28,932 nt of DNA from the NCBI GenBank assembly GCA_030620005.1, contig JAUXAJ010000026.1:1-28932 (forward strand). Reading direction: 5' to 3'. This stretch comes from Promethearchaeota archaeon (GTDB lineage: Archaea; Asgardarchaeota; Lokiarchaeia; Sigynarchaeales; SOKP01). How positions within the stretch are numbered: position 1 is the first letter of the stretch; each line of letters begins with the position of its first letter. Positions 1-8,305 of this stretch are shown one piece after another. The position numbers and the translations under genes were made by a program. The notes beneath the pieces were generated by a model. The model ran no database searches. It was given only the letters and a program-made list of their open reading frames with translations, and was not told where the DNA came from.

Positions 1-240
1 AGCGGAAACGGGGACCAATGGGTGAACATGAATTAGTTTTAGGACCAATAACGCGCAGACTCGGGCGGCATTCAAGTGTCGATTACCGCTCCAGCCGCAC
101 TCTGAGCAAATCACGTTGTCGTAACAAGCTCCTTGAACGAGCGTTCACTTCATCTTTCCAGTGCCCTGAAAGCATTCTCCACAGATTTGGCTCGTATAGG
201 GGGAGATTAATTCGACAGATTCATTACTGATTTTGTGATA
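1..240 (-). pseudogene. Relic of TnpB (IS200/IS605 OrfB) C-terminal zinc ribbon
   Basis: Read leftward, one frame gives ISPYTSQICGEC, then an in-frame TGA after GKMK, then VICSECGWSGNRHLNAARVC, and stays open to the window edge. This matches the OrfB zinc-ribbon pattern (TSQ-C-x2-C ... C-x2-CG ... DRD-x-NAA) of the RNA-guided nuclease TnpB. The DRD motif, which carries the last catalytic Asp in this family, reads NRH here. The large RuvC-bearing N-terminal part is absent, because the DNA to the right of 240 is AT-rich and noncoding. The stretch is visibly richer in GC than its surroundings, which fits a transferred element. It is a dead remnant. Confidence 0.75.
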
Positions 241-351
241 TTTTTTAATTACTGATCACAATTTTATAACCACTCGTTTTTCAATTCAATTTAAAAAAAT
301 TTCTCGTCGTATTTTAAAAATTTTTATTAAAGAACAAAATGATTTTTTACT
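241..351 (+). promoter_or_regulatory. AT-rich leader with a TATA-like box before the first UroD gene
   Basis: This AT-rich interval separates the transposon relic from the UroD-like gene. A TATA-like stretch (TTTTAAAAATTTTTATT) around 311-328 lies about 25-40 nt before the ATG, so any transcript leader would be short. No clear Shine-Dalgarno sequence precedes the start. The assignment is weak because the whole interval is low in complexity. Confidence 0.3.
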
Positions 352-1500
352 ATGGTATTATCAAAACGTGAACGCGTTATTCGAACTCTAGAGCTTGATG
401 ACGAACCAGATATGGTTCCAATTCATAGTTTAGGATTTGAGCCTACTGGCACGTCTAATCAATGCTTTCTTAAATCTGATGAAAAAAAAGAGCTCGAGAC
501 GATAGTAAAATTTTCAAAAAGGACTCTTAATATTACTGAACAACGATTCTGGAATGCGGACTGTCACAATATAAATCCTTTTAATGTAGTAAGACTCGTT
601 CTAAAGAAGGCACCTCCTGAATACCCGGATAGTGCTATTGATATTTTCTCAGGCAGATTATTTAAGCTCGTGAAACAAGTTGAAACGAATTTGACGTATT
701 ATTGGTATGTCGGTGGATATTTCCAGACACCAGAAATATTACATTCATATTGGGAAAAATACGGAAAACCATCAGAACTCGTTCAAAAAAAAGCCAAAAT
801 TACGCAACAAATCTGGGACGAATGCGTGAAAGCAGTTTCTCCATATTTTTATCCAATGCCTGAATTGCCAATATCTTTACATGAAAATATCTTTGAAGGC
901 ATGACGATAGCTAAAGTGTTATATCACATGCGTAAAAATCCCCAGTTCATTCATGAAGTGATGACCGAATACACCAAAACGAATTTAGAGGTAATTAAAC
1001 AGTTTGCAGAGATAGGGGTTGATATAGCATTTTATTTTGATGATTTAGGATATAAGGGCCGATCAATATTTTCTATTAAAAGTTTCCGTGAATTCATTCT
1101 TCCCTATTATAAACAAATTTATCAAGAATGTAAAAAAAGTGGAATGTTCGTTGTTCAGCACTCGTGTGGATACATAGATAAGCTTTTACCCGACATGGTA
1201 AATGCGGGGCTTGATTGCATCCAAACTTTAGAACCTGCTGCTGGCGTCGATTTAGCGCGCTTAAAAGAAACCCTTGGAGATCGTTTGAGTTTCATGGGGG
1301 GAATGGACGCCTCGAGAGTACTTAATTTTGGAACTCCAAAAGACATCGAGGAAGAAGTGAAAAGATGTATTAAAGCGGCTGCTTCAGGTGGAGGGTATTT
1401 TGCTGGACCGAGCCACAATGTTTTAAATGTGCCATGGGAAAATGTCCTGGCATTTAGATCAGCAATAGAAAAATATCGTAGATATCCCTTGAATTTATAA
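352..1500 (+). CDS. UroD-superfamily protein (MtaA/CmuA-like methyltransferase)
   Basis: A 382-residue member of the uroporphyrinogen decarboxylase superfamily. In anaerobes this fold is mostly used by MtaA/MtbA/CmuA-type corrinoid methyltransferases rather than for haem synthesis. Visible family motifs are FDDLG (229-233), HSCG (270-273, a His and Cys suited to bind zinc), LEPAAGVD (293-300), MGGMD (315-319) and GGGYFAGPSHN (346-356) near the C-terminus. Length is normal for the family. The N-terminal Arg pair of true haem-pathway UroD enzymes is not evident, so methyl transfer is the better guess. No corrinoid protein lies in the window and the methyl donor is unknown. It faces a second UroD-type gene across about 620 bp. 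Confidence 0.8.
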   Translation: MVLSKRERVIRTLELDDEPDMVPIHSLGFEPTGTSNQCFLKSDEKKELETIVKFSKRTLNITEQRFWNADCHNINPFNVVRLVLKKAPPEYPDSAIDIFSGRLFKLVKQVETNLTYYWYVGGYFQTPEILHSYWEKYGKPSELVQKKAKITQQIWDECVKAVSPYFYPMPELPISLHENIFEGMTIAKVLYHMRKNPQFIHEVMTEYTKTNLEVIKQFAEIGVDIAFYFDDLGYKGRSIFSIKSFREFILPYYKQIYQECKKSGMFVVQHSCGYIDKLLPDMVNAGLDCIQTLEPAAGVDLARLKETLGDRLSFMGGMDASRVLNFGTPKDIEEEVKRCIKAAASGGGYFAGPSHNVLNVPWENVLAFRSAIEKYRRYPLNL

Positions 1501-1505
1501 CTTTT

Positions 1506-1637
1506 TTATGATTTAATTTCATGAGATTCTAAATCTTTTAAAGTTTCACGTTCCCAGGTCCATGTCGGGCGATTTGATTTTTTTTTCGTGAAATGATTGC
1601 TCCTGCCTCCTGTGCCATGAACATGTCTTATCATCAT
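1506..1637 (-). CDS. Candidate small basic protein of 43 residues
   Basis: This short leftward ORF starts at a double ATG (MMIRHVHGTGGRSNH...), is rich in Lys and Arg, and ends ...ESHEIKS. It begins 36 nt after the acetyltransferase stop on the same strand, so it could be the last gene of the UroD-GNAT transcript. Its composition (TWTWE, RETLKD, Gly and His near the start) looks more protein-like than the other frames of this spacer, and no other gene fills the 173 bp here. I do not recognise the family. It may be a real small protein, the tail of a lost gene, or chance. Confidence 0.4.
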   Translation of the reverse strand: MMIRHVHGTGGRSNHFTKKKSNRPTWTWERETLKDLESHEIKS

Positions 1638-1673
1638 TATCTTTAAAGAGATTAAGCATGGATGTGGGATTTT

Positions 1674-2120
1674 TTATAATTTCTTGAATGCAATCTTTGT
1701 TTCTTGATGTTGAAAACCTAATTTATTAGATAATTTAAGAGACGTCATGTTTTCTGGACTAATCATGGTGTAAACAAATTGAATTTCTGGATTAGATTTA
1801 ATATAATATTCAATAGCGTAATTCAACATGCCTTGAGCAATTCCTTCGTTCCTATTATCAGGATCAACTAAAACATGCTCAATCCAGACAATTTTCTCTT
1901 GGTGAAACGTCCATTTTCTTATCAGAGCGATGAGAAAACCGATTATTTTCGATTTAGATTCTGCAACAAAAATGCTTTTTTTTTTCAAGAAGAAACTCAA
2001 ATAATTGTCGTCATCCAATAGAGTGTGATATTCGTTGAGTTCTTTGACGAGATATAGGTCCTTTGCATCTAATTTTCTTAAATTTGCGATATCATTCTCA
2101 TTAGCAATTCGTATAATCAT
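1674..2120 (-). CDS. GNAT-family N-acetyltransferase
   Basis: A 148-residue single-domain GNAT protein. The acetyl-CoA pyrophosphate loop (motif A) is VDPDNRNEGIAQ at 85-96, following beta strand WIEHVLV. The C-terminal motif B region SPENMTSLKLSNKLGF (121-136) is typical of the family, where an Asn and an aromatic residue line the CoA site. These enzymes transfer an acetyl group from acetyl-CoA to an amine; the substrate cannot be read from sequence. The start lies 2 bp after the stop of the upstream UroD-like gene, so the two are almost certainly one transcript and may be translationally coupled. Modification of a methyltransferase product or of a protein N-terminus are both possible. Confidence 0.85.
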   Translation of the reverse strand: MIIRIANENDIANLRKLDAKDLYLVKELNEYHTLLDDDNYLSFFLKKKSIFVAESKSKIIGFLIALIRKWTFHQEKIVWIEHVLVDPDNRNEGIAQGMLNYAIEYYIKSNPEIQFVYTMISPENMTSLKLSNKLGFQHQETKIAFKKL

Positions 2121-2122
2121 AA

Positions 2123-3265
2123 CTAATTATTGTTAAAATTATATTTAAACTCTCCAGTTTGGAGGTTATAGGCTCTGGCGGTATCGTAGAGCGTTTCAAT
2201 ATTTTCTATAGGATGCCACGCCATTATGTCAGTACAGGGACCAAATATTAAATTGTTACTGGGAGCAACAGCTTTAATAACCTTCTCACATTGTTTACGA
2301 ACCTCATCTGGAGTGCCTTGCCAAAGTAAAACGCTCACATCAATGTTCCCGTTCCACGATATTTTATCCCCATACTGTTTGTTTAAAGCCACGATATCTA
2401 CTCCTGCGGCAGGCTCAAGTCCTTGAACTAGATCCAACCCCATTTCTATATAACACGGTATTAATTTGTCTATTTTTCCATCCGTGTGGATCATGGTTCT
2501 CCCGCCACGCTTGTGAATCATTTTAAAGAGCGATTTGTATCGAGTTAAATATAGCTTTCGAAATTGATCAGGTGAAACCATCAATCTTCCTTTTTGGGCA
2601 ATGTCATCGGTAAAGGCAATGACCATTTCGGGATCTATATCAAGTAATCTCTTACATGTTTCAATATCTACCTTATAAAGTTCTTCAATTGTCTGTTCTA
2701 AAAGTTCCGTTGGTTTTTTGAGTTCTCTTGCAAACGGCACGTACCCTAAATTAAGCCAATTCTCCTCATGAAGCCCGTTAATGATTGGAAAAACATATAT
2801 GTTATCTTCCTTTATTACTTTTTGGTTGTAGAATTTCTCAAATCGATCAAATATTCTCTGTGGAGGTGGAATTCTTCTCGGAAATTGTTCGTTGCGAACC
2901 TCTAAGGATGTCCAAGCCCCTCCTACGTAAAATAGTCGACCATCGGAAGTCATTTTGTAAATTCGCCCATCCTCACCCACAATAGAACCATCAGATCTTT
3001 TTATTGGTTGAAATCCAAATTCTCTTGACTCCATTTGATTCGATAAAGAAGGATCTGTTGTTGCGTCAATTCCCAAGGCAACCAATACGGTTTGATCTTG
3101 AGAAAATTTGATTTTATTTTTCCTGCTTATTCTTTTTACACCCCGTCTTGCATTAATGTACTTTTTATCAAACTCAATTTCTGATTTGAAGCCGTATGTT
3201 GGAACTTTATCGGATTCTTCGTGATTAATGGCTCGGAGTAATCTCTCTTTATGGGTTAGTTTCAT
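2123..3265 (-). CDS. UroD-superfamily protein, HTDG variant
   Basis: A 380-residue paralogue of the gene at 352-1500, clearly diverged. It shares LEPAAGVD (283-290), a WNGNID motif (304-309) in place of MGGMD, and a C-terminal FGPCTD segment. The zinc-type motif HSCG is replaced by HTDG (260-263), so the Cys ligand is absent and Asp262 occupies that place. The TDD motif at 219-221 is kept. Such HxDG members are frequent among uncharacterised UroD-like proteins and may use a different metal or none. It is followed 2 bp later by the GNAT gene. A corrinoid- or cofactor-linked methyltransferase is possible, but the substrate is unknown. Confidence 0.8.
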   Translation of the reverse strand: MKLTHKERLLRAINHEESDKVPTYGFKSEIEFDKKYINARRGVKRISRKNKIKFSQDQTVLVALGIDATTDPSLSNQMESREFGFQPIKRSDGSIVGEDGRIYKMTSDGRLFYVGGAWTSLEVRNEQFPRRIPPPQRIFDRFEKFYNQKVIKEDNIYVFPIINGLHEENWLNLGYVPFARELKKPTELLEQTIEELYKVDIETCKRLLDIDPEMVIAFTDDIAQKGRLMVSPDQFRKLYLTRYKSLFKMIHKRGGRTMIHTDGKIDKLIPCYIEMGLDLVQGLEPAAGVDIVALNKQYGDKISWNGNIDVSVLLWQGTPDEVRKQCEKVIKAVAPSNNLIFGPCTDIMAWHPIENIETLYDTARAYNLQTGEFKYNFNNN

Positions 3266-3511
3266 GAGTGTTATAGTGAACTATTATTGAAAATACTTGC
3301 TTAAAAATCTATTAAGTATCACAAAAATCGAAATGATTTAAATGAAGGCAACATGAATAGAAATGTAAGTGATAAATGTAAAATGAAGTGAATAAAAAAT
3401 GCAATATAATTGAAAAAGAATGGTAATGAAAACTACGGATTCAAATAATTTTGCAAAATAGAAGGATGTGTCCAGCGTTATAATTATAAAAATAATTATT
3501 AATAAAAAAGG

Positions 3512-4069
3512 ATGATTGAATTGAGTGAATTAAACGATAGTACTGAGGATTTACCCCGACCTGGTTCCGCTCTTTATAATCTAACCATAGCAGATGAGAG
3601 CAAACGGGAAAAAACGTTAAAAAAATGGAACAAGATGAATAAATACTTGATTAAACCCTTATACAAGGTCGGAATACTACCCATTTTAGGTTTTGGAGGG
3701 ATTTTTCTAATTTTAACAACCAAGGGAAGAATCACTGGAAAAAAAAGAAAAACACCGTTAGAATATCATTGGATTGATGGTGTCATAACGGTTTTCTCTG
3801 CTCGAGGCAAAATCTCTGGTTGGATGAAAAATTTAGTAGCAAATCCTAATGAAGTAGCTGTTCGGCATGGATTCCATCGTTTTGAACCACGAGTGGATAT
3901 TATTGAAGATGATGGTGAAAAACTTCGTATCGTAAAATGGTACGTTGGAAAGCATGGAAGATCTTCGAAGATGTTGTTTGGATGGAACCCAAAAAGTGAC
4001 GACCCGGAAACAACTAATCTTATTAAATTAACAAATTTACTCTCAATCGTGCGCCTTCATAAAAAATAG
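3512..4069 (+). CDS. F420-type nitroreductase/quinone reductase family protein (DUF385-like)
   Basis: A 185-residue split beta-barrel protein of the deazaflavin-dependent nitroreductase (Ddn) family. The signature is LTTKGRITGKKRKTPL (68-83), followed by GWMKNLVANPNEVAVRHG (103-120). This is the usual order of the cofactor-binding strand and the W-x-x-N-L-x-A-N-P motif. Family members use reduced F420 to reduce quinones or nitro compounds, often near the membrane. Residues 1-45 form a polar N-terminal extension, and 52-69 is hydrophobic but probably part of the barrel. The ATG follows AAAAAAGG, a possible weak ribosome site. It is divergent from the UroD-GNAT unit and convergent with the ferredoxin gene. 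Confidence 0.8.
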   Translation: MIELSELNDSTEDLPRPGSALYNLTIADESKREKTLKKWNKMNKYLIKPLYKVGILPILGFGGIFLILTTKGRITGKKRKTPLEYHWIDGVITVFSARGKISGWMKNLVANPNEVAVRHGFHRFEPRVDIIEDDGEKLRIVKWYVGKHGRSSKMLFGWNPKSDDPETTNLIKLTNLLSIVRLHKK

Positions 4070-4103
4070 CTTGGAGCCTTGCTTGCTCCGACTTAAAGTT
4101 AAA
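4070..4103 (-). terminator. Hairpin plus T-run between convergent genes
   Basis: GGAGC (4073-4077) pairs with GCTCC (4085-4089) around a 7-nt loop. Read leftward the hairpin is followed by AAGCTATTTTTTATG, whose T-run would suit termination of the ferredoxin transcript. Read rightward there is no T-run directly after it. The T-rich part overlaps the end of the reductase gene. Confidence 0.4.
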
Positions 4104-4448
4104 CTACTTTTTTTCATTGAAAACACGTTTAATTGCTTCCATTCGAGATTCATTCCCGTAAGATTCTATAGTGCTAATAAATAGTGCGCTATTTGGACAT
4201 GTACATAGACATTGAGGTTTTTTACCAACCTCAGGATCAACGAACTCGTCTTTCATGCCCTTACAGAGATCACACGATATTGCCCATTCCAATTCAATCC
4301 TCGTCCGCTTTCCAATGATTCTTTTTTTTAAAGGAACATATCCCGTATCGTGCACAAAAGAACAAATTGTCATGCATGCCTCACAATCCGTACACCTATT
4401 CGGATTTACAACTATGACTTGATACTCTTTCAACACTTTACTTTTCAT
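4104..4448 (-). CDS. Two-cluster 4Fe-4S ferredoxin-like protein
   Basis: A 114-residue protein with nine Cys. C19-x2-C22-x2-C25-x3-C29 is a classic 4Fe-4S motif. C59-x2-C62 and C80-x3-C84-P complete a second set, as in electron-transfer subunits of the HycB/CooF/AOR-associated type. C82 is an extra Cys inside the last motif. The central 30-58 segment is basic. It should carry electrons in the cytoplasm between oxidoreductases. It is downstream of the GH31 gene on the same strand with a 59-bp gap, but that gene gives no obvious redox partner; the F420-type reductase lies convergent to it. Confidence 0.8.
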   Translation of the reverse strand: MKSKVLKEYQVIVVNPNRCTDCEACMTICSFVHDTGYVPLKKRIIGKRTRIELEWAISCDLCKGMKDEFVDPEVGKKPQCLCTCPNSALFISTIESYGNESRMEAIKRVFNEKK

Positions 4449-4507
4449 ACACGATCAACATGAAATTATTCTTTAAGAATTTCTTTAATTCTTGTTCAAT
4501 CATTAAT

Positions 4508-7222
4508 TTATACGATAATCGGTGCTCCACACACTTCAATTAGCGCTCTCAATTGGCTTTTTTTCATGGAAAATAAAACATTCAGAATGTCACTACGACC
4601 CATGATATCCATGAAAGTTTTTCTCTGCTCATCGTTGTCTTGAGTGGTTATCTCAAATAATTTATCCTTTATAGTCCAATTGTTTTCTGGAAGAAGTTTT
4701 TCCAAAAAGTTTCCTTTTTTGATGATTGGAATATAATTTTTCAAGAATTCAGCCTCAGTAGGGGAAATATTCGAATTTATTGTTATTCCCCTTATAATAG
4801 AGTTAAATATATTATTAAAGAGTTTTATGTCTTTGACATTACTGGAAAGTCTTGATTCGAGAAATTCTTTAAGCCTCGTATCGACTTTCATGTATCGTAA
4901 TAATTCTGTACAATTTTCAATTGTTCTATCTCGTTTCGAGATCAATTTACTTTTCTTTTTTGATATTATTATCTCTAATTCTTCAGAGGGCTTAATTTTA
5001 ACGCTTTTAATATTCAAGAATTCGTCGTTTTCCTCAAATTCAATTTTAGCATCATTAATAACCTTATTATCAACCTTAATTTCTATTTCATCTGGTTTTC
5101 TAATGCTCTTAAAAAGAAAGTTATATGTTCTTACTTCTGGTATAAAATCGGAACGATTATCGTTAATAAGTGTGTTAATCTTAACTTGTAGCCTTTTATT
5201 ATCGCTAATTAAGCTTATTTCGGTAATTGCATGCTTTCCCTTTAAATAGTCTTGAGTTTCTCCGTCGTCTTCATATATTTTGAAAGAATTATCTTTGCCG
5301 GGAAATATAACAACATCAAGGCATGAAGGATTTGAAGTATTGTTAATTGTTGATTTTGTCCCTCTACCTCTGGCAAGGGGAATTATTGCTCCGGCTCTTG
5401 CAAACACGGGTATATCCTCTAGTTTACCGTAAATCGCACGCATGTGGCCACCTTCAATGTATTCGCCCGTGAAGAAATTAAACCACATTCCAGGTGGGAT
5501 CCACAGTTCCTGTCTACTCTGACCAACATCGTCGATTATTTCGGATATGAAAGGAGAACAAATTAATTCAGTTCCAAAATAATATTGATTTGGGCATTCG
5601 TAAGCTTGTTCATCGTTCGGGTGTAAATAATACATGGGCCTGATTAATGGTACGCTTTCCTTGAACGTTTTCCATGCCATTGAGTATATATATGGAATAA
5701 ATGCGTGTCTCAAACGCATCATATCTTGAGCGATGGACATTACTTCCACATTAAAACCCCAAGGCAATCGCTCATTGTAAGAATTCTTCGTTGAATGAAG
5801 TCTAAATATTGGACTGAATAAACCAAATTGGATCCACCTTATGTATAATTCAGGATTAAGGCCAAACCCTCCCATGTGGCCTCCTAAATCGTGGCTCCAC
5901 CATGTATACCCAACATTTGAAGCCGTGGATGTAAAGTAAGGTAAGAACGAGAGGGATTTCCATGTTGCAAATGTATCTCCTGAAAAACCAATTTGATACC
6001 TATGATTACCTAAATTTCCCCATCGAGAGAATGTAAAGGGGCGTTTTTTTCCTTCCCTTCCAAGATCGTAAAAAGCAAGGTGATTTAGCCACCATAGGGG
6101 ATCTAAACCCTTAAGCTTGGTTGTAGGCTCCTGTTGATAATCCATCCACCAAAAATCTACCCCGTCTTCTTCATAAGGGTGATATATGAATTTGAAATAC
6201 GCTTTGGTAAATTTAGGATCAGTAATGTCAAATTTAATGGGTTTCCGAGTTTTTGAATCAGTTCCCAGAAATTCTGCTATTTTTTCGTATTGTTGTTCAT
6301 GCGCGTGAACTCCTTCAGCCGGATGTATATTAAGCGCAGATTTTAATCCTTTTTGGTGCAAAAATTTGAGAAAGCCCACATGATCTGGGAATAGATCTTC
6401 GTTCCAAGTAAATCCCGTCCATCCACTATGGAATTTCAAGTCGCTCCAATCTTCATCCGAGTGTTTTTCCAGATATTCCTTGATCTTAACAATATGCCAA
6501 TCCATATCAATGATACAAACAGAAAGTGGAATTTCTCGTTCTCCAAACTCATTCATTAAACTAGACAGTTCTTCTTGGGAATACTCCCAATATCGACTCC
6601 ACCAATTTCCTAAAGCCCATCTAGGAATGAGAGGAATAGAACCAGCTATTTTGCAATAATCTTTCAAGCATTCCTCGTAATCGCTTCCATAACCGAAGAA
6701 GTAAAAATCCGCAGCATTCTTACCGTTTTCTTTCCGTTCTTCTAACCATCCCTTATCGTTGAAAACAAGCGATTTAGAGTCATCGATCACGCTCCATCCA
6801 GATCTTGACATCAAGCCATTTTCGAGAGGAACAATTCCTTCAGAAGCGTCTAATGTTCGAGTTGTGCCCTTAAGGTTCTGATCATCGACATCTCCGTAGT
6901 GCCAAATGGCTTCAGTTTCTCTTAATTCAATGGATAAATTCCATCCAGTAAAGCCATCAGTTTCCTTTCTGTACCTGAGGTGGAGATGATCGGTTATTAC
7001 TTCTAAAAAATTATCTAAAGTAATCACTTCAAAATTAGGGATCGGTTGCTTTCTATACCAAAACACTTGGCTTGCTCTATCTTCAAATTTGTTCGGTTCG
7101 CTATATTCCATTCTTATTATTCTTGAAGTTAAAACCGTAAACCTAACTTTATCAATCTTTACGATTGCTTTAGAATCTGCGACTCGATTTTTTTCAATTT
7201 TTTGAAGATACATTTTCCACAT
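4508..7222 (-). CDS. GH31 family alpha-glycosidase
   Basis: A 904-residue glycoside hydrolase family 31 enzyme. An N-terminal beta domain (about 1-195) precedes the TIM barrel, which opens with RWALGNWWSRYW (201-212). The catalytic nucleophile is Asp361 in FWWMDYQQ and the acid/base is Asp416 in FSGDT. Beta domains with the DUF5110-like stretch IYEDDGETQDY (649-659) follow. Residues about 765-904 are an extra, mostly helical tail that I cannot assign. No signal peptide is visible, so it probably acts on imported oligosaccharides. The MDYQQ nucleophile motif differs from the W-x-D-M-N-E form of classical alpha-glucosidases, so specificity (glucoside, xyloside, galactosaminide) is open. The start touches the stop of the threonine dehydratase gene; Met4 is an alternative start. 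Confidence 0.88.
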   Translation of the reverse strand: MWKMYLQKIEKNRVADSKAIVKIDKVRFTVLTSRIIRMEYSEPNKFEDRASQVFWYRKQPIPNFEVITLDNFLEVITDHLHLRYRKETDGFTGWNLSIELRETEAIWHYGDVDDQNLKGTTRTLDASEGIVPLENGLMSRSGWSVIDDSKSLVFNDKGWLEERKENGKNAADFYFFGYGSDYEECLKDYCKIAGSIPLIPRWALGNWWSRYWEYSQEELSSLMNEFGEREIPLSVCIIDMDWHIVKIKEYLEKHSDEDWSDLKFHSGWTGFTWNEDLFPDHVGFLKFLHQKGLKSALNIHPAEGVHAHEQQYEKIAEFLGTDSKTRKPIKFDITDPKFTKAYFKFIYHPYEEDGVDFWWMDYQQEPTTKLKGLDPLWWLNHLAFYDLGREGKKRPFTFSRWGNLGNHRYQIGFSGDTFATWKSLSFLPYFTSTASNVGYTWWSHDLGGHMGGFGLNPELYIRWIQFGLFSPIFRLHSTKNSYNERLPWGFNVEVMSIAQDMMRLRHAFIPYIYSMAWKTFKESVPLIRPMYYLHPNDEQAYECPNQYYFGTELICSPFISEIIDDVGQSRQELWIPPGMWFNFFTGEYIEGGHMRAIYGKLEDIPVFARAGAIIPLARGRGTKSTINNTSNPSCLDVVIFPGKDNSFKIYEDDGETQDYLKGKHAITEISLISDNKRLQVKINTLINDNRSDFIPEVRTYNFLFKSIRKPDEIEIKVDNKVINDAKIEFEENDEFLNIKSVKIKPSEELEIIISKKKSKLISKRDRTIENCTELLRYMKVDTRLKEFLESRLSSNVKDIKLFNNIFNSIIRGITINSNISPTEAEFLKNYIPIIKKGNFLEKLLPENNWTIKDKLFEITTQDNDEQRKTFMDIMGRSDILNVLFSMKKSQLRALIEVCGAPIIV

Positions 7223-8206
7223 TTATTTGCCCAATAAATTTTTCAATTCAGTAAAATCTAAATTCCCACCAGAAATTATAACTCCTATTGTATGACCTTT
7301 AAAAAGCTCTGGATACTTGAGTAAGGCAGCTAATCCTACCGCTGCCGCACCCTCATAGATTTGATGGTGATGCTTTAAAAAAGAAATAATCGCTTCTTTA
7401 ATCTCTAGTTCAGAAACAAGTAGAACATCCTTACAATATTCCTGAACATATGGAAAAGTAATAGAACCTTCCTCGATACTTCCGTGCAAACCCTCTGCGA
7501 TAGAATCGTGCAAGGGGACATCTACTATTTTTCCTTCCTTAAGGGAGAAATGCATGGGTGCGGATGCTTCAGATTGAACGCCATATAGTTTAATATTCGG
7601 ATTAATGGCTTTCGCAGCAATTGCTACTCCAGAAAACAATCCTCCGCCACCCATTGGAACGATAATGGTATCTATTTCTGGATTTTGGTCAATTATTTCA
7701 AGACCAACGGTTCCTGCACCCGCAATCACTACAGGATCATTGTAAGGGGAAATAAATTTCTTGTGTTCTTGTTTTTCGATTTCACGCGCTCTTTTTTCTG
7801 AAACATCGTAAATTTCTCCTTCGATACGGAGATCCACTCCATAGGATCTAATTGCTTCAATTTTAGTGTTTGGCGTGTTTTGAGGAACTAAAATTGTTGC
7901 GGGAACGTTCAACTCTTTCGCTGCATACCCTATGCCTTGAGCGTGGTTTCCTGAAGAAGCAGTAACGACTCCGTTAGCTCTTTCTTCTTCCGTTAGCGAA
8001 AATATGCTATTTAAAGCTCCTCGAAGCTTATAAGCGCCGGTTAATTGTAAATTTTCTAATTTAAGATAAACAAATGCTCCAATTGATCTACTATAATATC
8101 TACTATATTCTAATGGCGTTTTTCGAACGAACGGTGTGATGAGTTTTTTAGCTTTAATAATGTCAGTTATTTTTACTTTATCGATTTGATCAGGTTGAGC
8201 ATTCAT
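7223..8206 (-). CDS. Threonine dehydratase / serine racemase-like PLP enzyme
   Basis: A 327-residue fold-type II PLP enzyme that would convert threonine to 2-oxobutyrate and ammonia (or act on serine). The PLP lysine is Lys60 in TGAYKLRGA, the phosphate/substrate loop is SSGNHAQ (84-90), and the glycine loop for the PLP phosphate is GGGGL (186-190). There is no C-terminal ACT domain, so it resembles the short catabolic TdcB or serine racemase form and should escape isoleucine feedback. This fits the amino-acid-degrading setting. It heads a leftward unit with GH31 directly behind it (no gap). Its promoter region shares a sequence element with that of the aspartase gene. Confidence 0.88.
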   Translation of the reverse strand: MNAQPDQIDKVKITDIIKAKKLITPFVRKTPLEYSRYYSRSIGAFVYLKLENLQLTGAYKLRGALNSIFSLTEEERANGVVTASSGNHAQGIGYAAKELNVPATILVPQNTPNTKIEAIRSYGVDLRIEGEIYDVSEKRAREIEKQEHKKFISPYNDPVVIAGAGTVGLEIIDQNPEIDTIIVPMGGGGLFSGVAIAAKAINPNIKLYGVQSEASAPMHFSLKEGKIVDVPLHDSIAEGLHGSIEEGSITFPYVQEYCKDVLLVSELEIKEAIISFLKHHHQIYEGAAAVGLAALLKYPELFKGHTIGVIISGGNLDFTELKNLLGK

Positions 8207-8238
8207 GGTATATTTCTTAATTGCATTTAATTTATTTA

Positions 8239-8267
8239 CTTTAGTAATTCAAATTAGAAAGTATTAA
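8239..8267 (-). promoter_or_regulatory. Promoter element shared with the aspartase gene
   Basis: This segment, 33-61 nt upstream of the threonine dehydratase start, contains AAATTAGAAAGTA preceded by TTTAGTAATT on the plus strand. Nearly the same string (TTTAGTAGTT then AAATTAGAAAGTA) lies 27-54 nt upstream of the aspartase start at 26931. It may be a common BRE/TATA region or an operator. It is also an imperfect inverted repeat. The M28 gene on the other strand starts 39 nt away. Confidence 0.4.
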
Positions 8268-8305
8268 CTTAAAAAAAAATTATTATTATCTAATAAAAAA
8301 AAAAA

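Noticed and set aside
18..230. Open frame of 70 codons on the plus strand
   Set aside because: The opposite strand carries a recognisable TnpB zinc-ribbon pattern; the plus-strand translation is Arg/Ser-rich and matches nothing.
3292..3317. Inverted repeat ATACTT ... AAGTAT upstream of the second UroD gene
   Set aside because: Six-base AT-rich arms 16 nt apart are expected by chance in this DNA; no second copy seen.
4827..5249. Plus-strand 140-codon open frame inside the GH31 gene
   Set aside because: Leu/Ser-rich antisense shadow of the AT-rich GH31 3' part; no start context or family.
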